Part shown: positions 10,030 to 17,689 of the stretch, one piece after another
Layout of the letters: every line of letters starts with the position of its first letter
How positions within the stretch are numbered: position 1 is the stretch's first letter
Assembly: GCA_016717725.1 (NCBI GenBank)
Contig: JADKFA010000022.1
Span: 1 to 56,880 of the forward strand
Source of the DNA: Bacteroidota bacterium
GTDB lineage: Bacteria > Bacteroidota > Bacteroidia > AKYH767-A > OLB10
Direction: 5' to 3'
Length of the DNA stretch: 56,880 bases
Made by a program: the position numbers and the translations under genes
Notes under the pieces: model-generated
Databases searched by the model: none
What the model was told of the DNA's origin: nothing
Seen by the model: only the letters and a program-made list of their open reading frames with translations

Positions 10030-10584
10030 TTAAAAGATTTCGAGGGTTCTGTTTTGAACTTTTATAGCAAATTCAAACAACGAATCGGCTTCAAAATCGG
10101 CATTGTTGATTTGGGATACGTCGGTAAATTTTCTTTTATCATCAATGAATAACGTTCGCATCTGCAAGGCTTTTCCAAAGTCCATATCAGAGGGAGAATT
10201 GCCGACCATCAAACTGTTGTGAAAATCGATTTCAGGAAAATCTTCCTGCGCGCAAAGACCCATGTAAGGAGATGGTTTGCGCTTGGAACTGCTGCGATCT
10301 TCGTCGGTAGCAGCATAAATTTTATCAATGATAATGTCGCGTTCCTTGAATTGCGCTACCATCTTATTGTGAATGTCGTCGAGCGCTTCCTGTGTCATGA
10401 ATCCAGCTCCAACACCGCGTTGATTGGTAACGACAATAATGCGTTGAAACTTTTCTTGTAGTAGCTGCAATGCATCAAAAATATGCGGCTCAAAAATAAA
10501 CTGATCCCATGTTTTAACATAATCGTTGGGGATTTCAGAGTTAATCACTCCATCACGGTCGAGGAATAAGGTAGCTATACTCAC
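10030..10584 (-). CDS. gmhB: HAD-IIIA phosphatase, D-glycero-D-manno-heptose 1,7-bisphosphate 7-phosphatase type
   Basis: The 184-residue protein opens with the HAD motif LFLDRDGVIN (nucleophile D9, acid/base D11), has motif II VVTNQRGVG (T53), and motif III/IV KPSPYMG with VGNSPSDMDFG. This is the length and layout of GmhB, which removes the 7-phosphate from heptose bisphosphate on the way to ADP- or GDP-heptose. The cysteine zinc loop seen in E. coli GmhB is replaced by ATDEDRSSSKR, so this belongs to a zinc-free variant and its substrate rests on context. A GTG start overlaps the stop of gmhA as GTGA, so the two are translationally coupled. Confidence 0.8.
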   Translation of the reverse strand: MSIATLFLDRDGVINSEIPNDYVKTWDQFIFEPHIFDALQLLQEKFQRIIVVTNQRGVGAGFMTQEALDDIHNKMVAQFKERDIIIDKIYAATDEDRSSSKRKPSPYMGLCAQEDFPEIDFHNSLMVGNSPSDMDFGKALQMRTLFIDDKRKFTDVSQINNADFEADSLFEFAIKVQNRTLEIF

Positions 10585-11162
10585 GAATTGGTTTTAAATA
10601 ATTGCTCTTCGATGAGTTGGCAAATAATATGTCCCATCAAAATATGTGTTTCTTGAATACGTGGCGTGTCTTTACTTGGCGACATCAGTAAATGATCACA
10701 TAAATCTTTCATTTTTCCACCGCCTTCACCGGTCATACCAACGGTGATCATTTCTAAATCACGAGCCTGTTGTAAAGCGTTAATGATGTTTTTGGAATTG
10801 TCGCTAGTCGATATTCTCATCAACACATCTCCCTTTCTTCCGCTTGCTTTTACCATTCGACTGTAAACAACATCAAATGAATAGTCATTAGCCACTGCTG
10901 TGATAAATGAACTATTTACATGTAATGCTTCGGAGTATAATGGATCGCGATCGGTATAAAATCTTCCAGATAATTCAGCAGCGAGATGTTGTGCATCGGC
11001 AGCACTTCCTCCATTACCACAAAAAAGTACTTTGCCACCAGCACGAAATACGTTGGCACAAGTGTTGGCTACAATCTGAATGTTTTGCTGCATGGCATCG
11101 TCTTGCAATAATTTCTGCTTGACTTCTATGGAGGCTTTGATGATATTGTGGATGGAATTCAT
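10581..11162 (-). CDS. gmhA: phosphoheptose isomerase (SIS domain)
   Basis: The protein has 193 residues, the usual GmhA length. The SIS motif FCGNGGSAADAQHLAAELSG lies at about 48-67, followed by IRISTSDNSKNI-like text and GMTGEGGGKM, and the C-terminal SPSKDTPRIQETHILMGHII holds the conserved glutamate and histidine. GmhA converts sedoheptulose-7-phosphate to heptose-7-phosphate. No kinase/adenylyltransferase (HldE or HddA/HddC) is visible in the window, so the rest of the pathway must lie elsewhere. It sits between a glycosyltransferase gene 44 bp upstream and gmhB, which it overlaps by 4 bp. Confidence 0.9.
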   Translation of the reverse strand: MNSIHNIIKASIEVKQKLLQDDAMQQNIQIVANTCANVFRAGGKVLFCGNGGSAADAQHLAAELSGRFYTDRDPLYSEALHVNSSFITAVANDYSFDVVYSRMVKASGRKGDVLMRISTSDNSKNIINALQQARDLEMITVGMTGEGGGKMKDLCDHLLMSPSKDTPRIQETHILMGHIICQLIEEQLFKTNS

Positions 11163-11169
11163 TTGTATA

Positions 11170-11177
11170 CAAAGATA
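11170..11177 (-). promoter_or_regulatory. possible internal promoter -7 element (TATCTTTG) for gmhA
   Basis: TATCTTTG lies 7 nt before the gmhA ATG, in the 44-bp gap behind the glycosyltransferase. It is the same octamer found before mnmA, truA, tpiA and kdsA. Confidence 0.45.
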
Positions 11178-11205
11178 ATAAGCGATTTCTAATTATTCAA
11201 TTTTA

Positions 11206-12343
11206 CTATTTAGATGGTGCCAATAATGTTTCGATAAACGATTTCCATGTGTATTTTCTTTTCTTCTTGGATGGCAGGCAAGTAGTTGATCTGATCTTTT
11301 TCTGCTATGAATCGATTGAGTTGAGTCGTAATACTCATCACCTCGGGCTCTGCAACATAGCCTGTTTTCCCATCTAGAACAATTTCGCCAAGTCCACCCA
11401 CCTTGGTGACCAGCATGGGCTTTTCAAAATGAAACGCCAGTTGCGAAATTCCACTTTGAGTAGCCGTTCGGTAGGTTTGTGTGATGAGATCAGCAATGGA
11501 GAAGTAATATTTAATTTGTTCGTCGGGAATATATCGATTGTGAATAATGACTTGTTTTTCGATGCCCAGCTTTTTTATTTGCTCGAGATAGGAGGTAGGG
11601 TCATCGTAAAATTCGCCGGCTATGATAAGTTGATATTCTTGTCGAGCTTTATGCCGATTTTGCAAAGCTCTCAAGAAGTAAATCTAAGCCTTTGTATTTG
11701 CGGATAAGTCCAAAGAAGAGCAGATACTTTCCGTTGGGATCTAATCCCAATTTTTTTGCAGCTTCTTCCTTGGTAACCCCATTTCCATAGTGATCATAAA
11801 CCGGATGCGGACTATAACGGCAAGGCGTATCCGAAAATTGTTTTAGATCTTGAGTAACTTGATGCGACATCGACATAAAATCGTCGCATGTATGCGTGAA
11901 GTATTTCGTTAAGGGGACATCACCCAATCTTTTTTCATGGGGAATGATATTGTCGAGGAGTCCTGTAATGCGTGTTTTTTTATTTCTCTTGACGATGCGT
12001 CCAATCTTCCCTAAACAAGGAGCCATGAAAGGAATCCAAAAGCGCAAGATCAATTGATCAGGAGCCAAATTTTTTATTTCAGATCCAATCTTCCACCAAT
12101 TAAATGGATTTACAGAATGAACTTTTACCTGAATATCTAAATTTTCAGGAGCTGGATCGGTGGAGTATTGCGTTTTACCTGGAAAAGAAAGTTGGGATAT
12201 TGGTAGCTGAAAGTATAAATCGTTACTCGGTGTCCATCTTCCTGTAAAGCCATTGCTAACCTTTCATTAAATGCTGCAATTCCACCACGCAAAGGATGAG
12301 CAGGTCCAACAATAATGATATGTTTAGCAGATGAGTGGGTCAT
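11206..12343 (-). pseudogene. GT4-family glycosyltransferase, frameshifted
   Basis: Three pieces make one protein of about 375 residues. The N-terminal fragment IIIVGPAHPLRGGIAAFNER carries the nucleotide-sugar loop (G-G-I-A) of GT-B enzymes. The middle contains YLLFFGLIRKYKGLDLLLES, the usual start of the second Rossmann domain. The C-terminal part reads YQLIIAGEFYDDPTSYLEQI and FHFEKPMLVTKVGGLGEIV, close to the family's donor-binding region. Breaks lie near 12175, 11660 and 11240; the true last residues are probably ETLLAPSK ending at 11206. It is part of the operon 13888 to 10030 and probably adds a sugar to an envelope glycan. Confidence 0.75.
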
Positions 12344-12383
12344 TCGCTTTTTCTATTTCAGTGATGGATTTCACGACTGAAAA

Positions 12384-13355
12384 TTAACAATTTTCGGTAG
12401 ATTCAATCAAGTAATGATTGCGCTCTGTGCTGGATCGTCCAACTAATTCAGAAATAAATCCGGCAAGGAATAATTGTGTTCCAAGAATCATGCACGTTAA
12501 TGCAATATAAAAGGAAGGACGGTTGGTGATAAGTCGGGCATACTCATTAGTATACACCGCCCATAATTTACTAGCTCCTAAATATGCGGCCAGCATAAAT
12601 CCGATTAAGAACATCAAGGTACCCAATGTTCCGAATAAATGCATAGGACGTTTTCCAAAACGGGAAACGAAGGAGATAGAAAGTAAATCTAAAAAACCGT
12701 TAACGAATCTTTCTAATCCGAATTTGGTTGTTCCATATTTTCTTGCTCTGTGTTCCACGGATTTCTCAGTGATTTTTGAGAATCCAGCCCATTTCGCTAT
12801 CACGGGAATATAACGATGCATCTCTCCGTACACTTCAATGCTTTTCACAACATCGAGTCGGTATGATTTTAGACCGCAGTTGAAGTCGTGCAAATTATTG
12901 ATGCCCGACATTTTTCGTGTTGCCCAATTAAAAAATTTACTAGGTATGGTTTTGCTGATGGGGTCATAGCGCTTTTGCTTCCATCCTGAAACCAAATCAA
13001 ACCCATCTTCCACTATCATCTTATACAAGCCTGGAATTTCATCTGGACTATCTTGCATATCAGCATCCATGGTGATCACCACTTTTCCTGAAGCCAATTC
13101 GAATCCTTTTTGGAGCGCTGCTGATTTTCCATAATTGCGACGAAACTTTATCCCTCTAAAACTTGGATTTTGAGCACAGATGGATTGAACAACTTTCCAA
13201 GAATTATCCTTACTGCCATCATCAATCAAAATAGCTTCATAAGAATAGCCTTCTTTCCGCATCACACGATCGATCCATTGACTTAACTCAGGAAGGGATT
13301 CGTCTTCATTATACAGTGGAACCACCACTGAAATGTCAAATTGGGCTAAACTCAT
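12384..13355 (-). CDS. GT2 family polyprenyl-phosphate glycosyltransferase (DPM1/ArnC-like)
   Basis: The 323-residue protein has a GT-A domain: VVVPLYNEDESLPEL near the start, LIDDGSKDNS at 43-52, and the metal-binding TMDADMQDSPDEI at 95-107. HDFNCGLKSYRLDVV and the HRARKYGTTKF motif are typical of transferases that charge dolichyl or undecaprenyl phosphate with a sugar. Two C-terminal membrane spans, near 238-267 and 280-307, anchor it to the inner membrane. The ATG overlaps the stop of the preceding 39-residue gene as ATGA. The likely role is to provide a lipid-linked sugar for envelope glycosylation; the sugar itself cannot be told. Confidence 0.85.
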   Translation of the reverse strand: MSLAQFDISVVVPLYNEDESLPELSQWIDRVMRKEGYSYEAILIDDGSKDNSWKVVQSICAQNPSFRGIKFRRNYGKSAALQKGFELASGKVVITMDADMQDSPDEIPGLYKMIVEDGFDLVSGWKQKRYDPISKTIPSKFFNWATRKMSGINNLHDFNCGLKSYRLDVVKSIEVYGEMHRYIPVIAKWAGFSKITEKSVEHRARKYGTTKFGLERFVNGFLDLLSISFVSRFGKRPMHLFGTLGTLMFLIGFMLAAYLGASKLWAVYTNEYARLITNRPSFYIALTCMILGTQLFLAGFISELVGRSSTERNHYLIESTENC

Positions 13356-13471
13356 TCTTCGTCTTGAAAGTTAGGTTCTCTTCTAAAAAAGGCAGCAACA
13401 ATAAAGGCACATAGTAAGCCGCCAAGTATTTTATTAAAAATGTCGGAGCTAGTTACTTCTATCATTTCCAT
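13352..13471 (-). CDS. 39-residue single-span membrane protein
   Basis: An ATG at 13471 opens a 39-codon frame reading MEMIEVTSSDIFNKILGGLL, then CAFIVAAFFRREPNFQDEE. It has one hydrophobic span (about 16-29) followed by basic residues and an acidic tail, so the C-terminus is predicted in the cytoplasm. It lies 21 bp after the DUF4199 gene, and its TGA overlaps the ATG of the DPM-like glycosyltransferase by 4 bp. This tight coupling supports it as a real gene even though it is very short. A role as a small subunit or anchor for the glycosyltransferase is inference. Confidence 0.6.
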   Translation of the reverse strand: MEMIEVTSSDIFNKILGGLLCAFIVAAFFRREPNFQDEE

Positions 13472-13492
13472 GTTCGTAATACTTTGAACCGA

Positions 13493-13888
13493 TTAATCGA
13501 AAGCTGATTCACCCACGATGGATTTCATCATTCCCTCGGTTAATTCCATGGCTTCTAAGCTTTCTTGTTTAAAGCGATCGAGGATTTCACCGTCAATATA
13601 CGAAACAAAAAACCAGGATAATGCTCCAAAAACAAAGGCTGCTGAGCAAGCGGTGAGGAAGCTAATACGGAATCCATTCCAGTACATAAGAAATCCGCCA
13701 TTTTCATAATTGCGGTAATGACGTGTTGCTAAAACCATGAAAAGTACTGGTACCCAAGCACCTAACCATGAGGCTGGACCTAATGGATTGAAGTTCATCC
13801 AATATAAGATCAGAAAAACAATGAATGATACTAAACCACTGAGGGCTCCGTAGTTTAACGCTGTTTTTAATACTGGAGGGCTTTGCAT
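13493..13888 (-). CDS. DUF4199 family integral membrane protein
   Basis: The 131-residue protein has about four hydrophobic spans: LSGLVSFIVFLILYWMNF, the stretch after GPASWLGAW, FRISFLTACSAAFVFGALSW, and a weaker one. The length and the pattern of a paired span followed by YWNGFRISF and a soluble tail (DGEILDRFKQESLEAMELT) fit DUF4199, a Bacteroidota family of unknown function. In this phylum such genes are often found directly upstream of a dolichol-phosphate-mannose-synthase-like GT2, as here. It is the first gene of the operon running to gmhB, with a TAAATTTG element 5 nt before its start. Confidence 0.7.
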   Translation of the reverse strand: MQSPPVLKTALNYGALSGLVSFIVFLILYWMNFNPLGPASWLGAWVPVLFMVLATRHYRNYENGGFLMYWNGFRISFLTACSAAFVFGALSWFFVSYIDGEILDRFKQESLEAMELTEGMMKSIVGESAFD

Positions 13889-13893
13889 TTGGG

Positions 13894-13901
13894 CAAATTT
13901 A
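13894..13901 (-). promoter_or_regulatory. Bacteroidota -7 element (TAAATTTG) for the DUF4199-GT-gmhAB operon
   Basis: TAAATTTG on the minus strand ends 5 nt before the ATG at 13888, implying a very short or absent leader. Confidence 0.5.
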
Positions 13902-13963
13902 AGTCAAAATACTTTTCGGAAAAAATTGATTTTCAACAATCCCAAAATAGAAGAAAAAAAGAA

Positions 13964-14060
13964 TGGGTAAGCTACTTATATCGCACCGCTCAACCACTTA
14001 TCCTTGCTACCTTCCGGTCCTGGGGAGGTTTGTAGGAGCTGATCGTATAAGACTTACCCA
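13964..14060 (-). ncRNA. ffs: signal recognition particle RNA (4.5S type)
   Basis: On the minus strand the sequence contains CAGGACCGGAAGGTAGCAAG, the conserved GGAA-tetraloop helix 8 and its asymmetric loop, which bind the Ffh protein. The ends pair: GGGTAAG near the 5' end with CTTACCC near the 3' end, with further pairing of TCTTAT and ATAAGT. Length is about 97 nt, the short bacterial form. A TACTTTTG promoter element lies 4 nt before the 5' end, and a run of seven T follows the terminal helix as a terminator. The RNA is part of the particle that brings nascent membrane proteins to the translocon. Exact ends are estimated to within a few bases. Confidence 0.9.
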
Positions 14061-14063
14061 GGA

Positions 14064-14071
14064 CAAAAGTA
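14064..14071 (-). promoter_or_regulatory. -7 element (TACTTTTG) of the SRP RNA gene
   Basis: TACTTTTG on the minus strand lies 4 nt upstream of the paired 5' end of the SRP RNA. Because the RNA end is fixed by structure, this is the best-positioned promoter in the window. Confidence 0.65.
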
Positions 14072-14129
14072 CAAAATCTAATCTTACTACTGTTTTTTAA
14101 CAAATGAAATTTTGCACGGATTAGAATAT

Positions 14130-14137
14130 TAGTTTTG
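14130..14137 (+). promoter_or_regulatory. -7 element (TAGTTTTG) of the transaldolase gene
   Basis: TAGTTTTG fits TAnnTTTG and lies 21 nt before the ATG at 14159. A TTTTG lies 15 nt upstream of it, a little close for a -33 element. Confidence 0.45.
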
Positions 14138-14158
14138 CGAAACACTAAATAATCAACC

Positions 14159-14815
14159 ATGAAATTCTTTATAGACACCGCAAATCTTGATCAAATCCGT
14201 GAAGCTTACGACCTTGGCGTTTTAGATGGAGTAACTACTAATCCTTCTTTGATGGCGAAAGAAGGCATAAAAGGGAAAAATAATATTTTAAAACACTATG
14301 TAGATATTTGCGAAATTGCCTCAGGTGGTGATGTTAGTGCGGAAGTAATTGCAACTGATTTTGATGGAATGGTGAAAGAAGGTGAGGAGTTGGCCGACCT
14401 ACATCCTCAAATTGTGGTAAAAATTCCGATGATTAAAGATGGAATTAAAGCAATCCGTTATTTTTCGCAAAAAGGAATTAAGACTAATTGCACCTTAGTA
14501 TTTTCAGCCGGACAAGGATTGTTGGCTGCAAAAGCAGGTGCAACGTATGTTTCACCATTCATTGGTCGTCTTGATGATATTTCTTTTGATGGAATTGAAT
14601 TGATTGAACAACTTGTTCATATTTATGGAATCTATGGATATGAAACACAAGTGTTAGCAGCTAGCATTCGTCATACTATGCATATTGTGAAATGCGCTGA
14701 AGCAGGTGCTGATGTTGCAACATGTCCTTTACAACCTATTTTGGATTTGTTAAAACATCCATTGACAGATTCTGGTTTAGCGAAGTTTTTATCAGACGCG
14801 TCGAAAACAAAATAA
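14159..14815 (+). CDS. transaldolase / fructose-6-phosphate aldolase (short TalC/Fsa type)
   Basis: The 218 residues match the short transaldolase family. MKFFIDTANLDQIREAYDLG opens the barrel with D6, GVTTNPSLMAKEG carries N28, and VVKIPM holds the Schiff-base lysine K88. NCTLVFSAGQGLLAAKAGA, SPFIGRLDD and ASIRHTMHI follow in family order. The enzyme either transfers dihydroxyacetone between sugar phosphates or splits fructose-6-phosphate; the short members of Bacteroidota are usually called transaldolase. It is monocistronic with its own promoter element, transcribed away from the SRP RNA. Its substrate sedoheptulose-7-phosphate is also the substrate of GmhA. Confidence 0.9.
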   Translation: MKFFIDTANLDQIREAYDLGVLDGVTTNPSLMAKEGIKGKNNILKHYVDICEIASGGDVSAEVIATDFDGMVKEGEELADLHPQIVVKIPMIKDGIKAIRYFSQKGIKTNCTLVFSAGQGLLAAKAGATYVSPFIGRLDDISFDGIELIEQLVHIYGIYGYETQVLAASIRHTMHIVKCAEAGADVATCPLQPILDLLKHPLTDSGLAKFLSDASKTK

Positions 14816-15236
14816 ATTATCGGTTTTTTTTAGACGGATAATTTAACACTAAAGACACAAGAGGTCACTTGAGAACACTAGAGATAAAACTGAAATAATT
14901 TAAACTCCCTCTCCCTTGGAGAGGGCAGGGGAGAGACCAATGTCATTAAGTTAAGAAATTTTGCCCGGGGGGGGGTTATGTTTTAAAGAAAAAGGGGGGG
15001 GGGGGGGGGTGGGGGCCGGCCTGAGCTCAATTTTAGTGCGGTAAAAACCTGTTTTTATGTTAAACATAAAGTATAAGTTGATTAAACTTTCATTTATTCG
15101 CTAAGCCTCGCGACAAACATTCGAGGACACAAAGTGCACTAGAGTAAAATCCATAGTGCACTCTAGTGCTCTCTTGTTTCTCTAGTGTTAAAATTTAATT
15201 TCTAATGCTAAAATTAATTTATTGCTTTTTCGAAAA
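14816..15236. repeat. 420-bp gene-free region with inverted repeats, hairpins and poly-G runs
   Basis: No gene is seen. An imperfect inverted repeat of about 33 bp has arms near 14841-14873 and 15163-15195 (shared core AACACTAxAGAxACAAGAG). Inside are a hairpin at 14907-14925 (CCCTCTCC/GGAGAGGG) and a 10-bp perfect hairpin at 15136-15169 (GCACTAGAGT/ACTCTAGTGC). Between them lie G runs of 9, 16 and 5 at 14967-15015, followed by a GC-rich GGCCGGCC. The hairpins resemble dispersed intergenic repeats of Bacteroidota. The G runs look foreign to this AT-rich DNA and may mark a sequencing artefact or a contig join. Confidence 0.6.
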
Positions 15237-17561
15237 TTATTTACTCTTAAATCCCTTCTTATACCCTTTCCGAAGTCTTTTTAGTTTTTTGTTATCGTTG
15301 GTATAAACTTTTACAAGTTCGCGCCACGAAGAGCCCGGGTTGAGTTTTTTATCGGTTTGTCCGAGTTGAAATCCAAGTTTATAGAGAGAACCTTCTATCA
15401 AACTAATATCATAGTTGCGATCAATAAGCAATTTATACAAGGTCAAGGAATGATCCAATTCATTTTGCTCACGGTAACGGCTAGCCGCATAATTAAGCAT
15501 TCCGTTTGAACCTTTGTTCTTAATGAAAGCAAATAAATCAGGATCGTGATCGAGTCCGTAATTATTTACTTTGAATTCGAGATAATACTTGGTTGCCTTT
15601 TCGTAATTGTCCATTGAGAGCTGAAACCGTCCCTTAATTTCATCATTTCGAACTTCTTTCATCAACTCCAAGTAAGTAACCGCGGTACGAATATTTAGAA
15701 TGGCTGATTCCAAACTGTCAATATTGATAGCACATTCTCGATTCGTGCTAGCCACTGAAACCCCATGCTCGTAGCAAGAATTGGCTGCTAAATAGTTCAT
15801 TTCAGCTTCCTCATCTTGCCCTTTATTGTAAGCGGAGTCGACGGAAAATTGTGCGTTTATACATTGCTGCGTAAAAATACTTTTACGTAAAGATTCAAGT
15901 TGTTTGTTGATCTCTTTATCCTCTAGTAAAAAATAATTTTTCTGAGCATCAATAGCCATCGTGTATTTCTCGCGAGCTACAGAGAGGTTATTGTTTTTTA
16001 CATAACCGAATCCTTCAAAAATAAATTCAAGAGTACGAGGCCGGGCAGCGTTATAGGTAAGAGTTCTAAAATCTTTGTTTGGTTTGAGATGGTGTAGTTC
16101 TGCTAAGCGATCTGCTTCTTCAAGTTTCTCCAATGCACCATCATACATTTTCTGATCGGTGAGTTGAATAGCTTGTGAGACGATATAATCGTACTTTTTT
16201 TGACGAATAGCACCCATCAAATTCGAGGCTTCCGTTCCATCAGGAATGTACTTTTTATTATTGTTTTGAAATTGAATAGCCGTTTGTGTAATATTTTCTG
16301 CTTGACTAAATTCGTTGATGATGACAAATTCGCGAGCCTCTTCAAGATATTCTTTGTAAATGCCTGATTTTGCTAATGACATCCCTCGACTCAACTCTTC
16401 GCCACAGGGAACTCCATTGTATTTTTCACAAATACTGCGTGCTGACTCATATTCGTCGATGGCTTTTCGAAATTTATTTTTGGAGTAAGCTACATCGCCT
16501 TGCTGGATATAAACTAAATAAATTTCCTTTAGTAAATCAAAAGTGAAATCTTTTGTTTCTGGGTCGACGGGCATGTTGTGTAAAATATCGTCCGACTTAC
16601 ATACTGCTTCGTGTAAATTTCCTTGATTAAAATCGATGAATGCTAATTGGAATAGAGCAGGGGTGAACATTGGATTTACTTCCAGCGACCATAGAAAATA
16701 TTCTTGCGCTTTGTTAAAATTTTTGTTTCGAATAAATCCAAGTCCTTTATCGAAAAAAGTTAAATGCAACGTACTTAATACCTGACCAAACTCTGCTTTT
16801 TTAAGATTCAATATATTTTGAACAATATTAATTTTTTCAAGCATTTTGCCTGGATCTTTTGCTTGTAAGGGGAGCTTTAAATGATAATTTGCATTTTGAG
16901 CCTGACGTAAAAATGTTTCAGATTCCATTAAGTTCTTTTGATTGTTTCTGAAATTCTCATAGGCATAAGGGTTCAATCCTTGTAACATTCCAAAGGCTCT
17001 GTCGAGATCGGCGATGGCTTCATAATAATTATTAATGATTTTTACCTGTGCTACAAGATCTGCGGTACTTCCAAATTTAAATTCGAAATTGATGAGATCA
17101 AAACCGGTGTACTGAGGACTAATCGTATCCGTATCGTTGTATGAAGCCAATGCAATTTTTCCGGTATCCACTTTTGCAGCAAGTGGGCGATCCCAAAACA
17201 ATCCACTTTTTGCTTTTTGACGCAATGCAAATTTTGCTTCAGCAGGTAAGAGGTAATCACTCACGTCAAATCCTTTGTAATTTACATCACCACTTAATCG
17301 CATTGATTCCGATTCGATAATATAGACAAATTTGGGTTCACGTGTAATAACTTTCATCAATTGTCCAAAGGATAAATAGTAAAATGTAGACCTTGGTGAT
17401 TTTCCATTCCCTTCCGCCAAAATTTTAATTAGGGGTCCGGCGTTTGAATTGCCTCCATCCGATATGGTTACCTTTTGATCATATCGATACTCTGTAATAA
17501 ATTTATTTTGTGCCTGGAGTTGAAGTCCGAGAAACAGGAAGAGTAAGGTTAGTGCTCGCAT
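15237..17561 (-). CDS. secreted TPR-like repeat protein of unknown function
   Basis: The 774-residue protein starts with a signal peptide, MRALTLLFLFLGLQLQAQ. Residues up to about 200 form a non-repetitive domain. After that the protein is almost wholly alpha-helical, with degenerate tetratricopeptide units such as FNKAQEYFLWSLEVNPMFTP, FRKAIDEYESARSICEKYNG and YDGALEKLEEADRLAE. The basic tail KKLKRLRKGYKKGFKSK is unusual. There is no lipobox and no T9SS tail, so it is probably periplasmic. It stands alone between a repeat-rich gap and a divergent GNAT gene. I do not recognise a named family beyond the TPR fold. Confidence 0.7.
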   Translation of the reverse strand: MRALTLLFLFLGLQLQAQNKFITEYRYDQKVTISDGGNSNAGPLIKILAEGNGKSPRSTFYYLSFGQLMKVITREPKFVYIIESESMRLSGDVNYKGFDVSDYLLPAEAKFALRQKAKSGLFWDRPLAAKVDTGKIALASYNDTDTISPQYTGFDLINFEFKFGSTADLVAQVKIINNYYEAIADLDRAFGMLQGLNPYAYENFRNNQKNLMESETFLRQAQNANYHLKLPLQAKDPGKMLEKINIVQNILNLKKAEFGQVLSTLHLTFFDKGLGFIRNKNFNKAQEYFLWSLEVNPMFTPALFQLAFIDFNQGNLHEAVCKSDDILHNMPVDPETKDFTFDLLKEIYLVYIQQGDVAYSKNKFRKAIDEYESARSICEKYNGVPCGEELSRGMSLAKSGIYKEYLEEAREFVIINEFSQAENITQTAIQFQNNNKKYIPDGTEASNLMGAIRQKKYDYIVSQAIQLTDQKMYDGALEKLEEADRLAELHHLKPNKDFRTLTYNAARPRTLEFIFEGFGYVKNNNLSVAREKYTMAIDAQKNYFLLEDKEINKQLESLRKSIFTQQCINAQFSVDSAYNKGQDEEAEMNYLAANSCYEHGVSVASTNRECAINIDSLESAILNIRTAVTYLELMKEVRNDEIKGRFQLSMDNYEKATKYYLEFKVNNYGLDHDPDLFAFIKNKGSNGMLNYAASRYREQNELDHSLTLYKLLIDRNYDISLIEGSLYKLGFQLGQTDKKLNPGSSWRELVKVYTNDNKKLKRLRKGYKKGFKSK

Positions 17562-17660
17562 AAATGGTAGATTTACGGCACGAAATTACAAAGGAAAAGG
17601 CTTTCTGTGATTGTTTATTCTTAAGCTTTCTGGATTATCTAAAATTAATTAGGAAAATGC

Positions 17661-17668
17661 TAAATTTG
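17661..17668 (+). promoter_or_regulatory. -7 element (TAAATTTG) of the GNAT gene
   Basis: TAAATTTG lies 21 nt before the ATG at 17690, in the 128-bp gap between divergent genes. Confidence 0.45.
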
Positions 17669-17689
17669 AATGATTTAATAATCTAAGTT

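Noticed and set aside
14967..15015. G runs as a functional G-quadruplex
   Set aside because: The runs could fold, but their surroundings and base composition look artefactual, and no gene start or regulatory element depends on them.
15014..15030. Rare-cutter-like sites (GGCCGGCC and GAGCTC) as vector remains
   Set aside because: Two short palindromes alone are not evidence; no other vector-like sequence is seen on either side.
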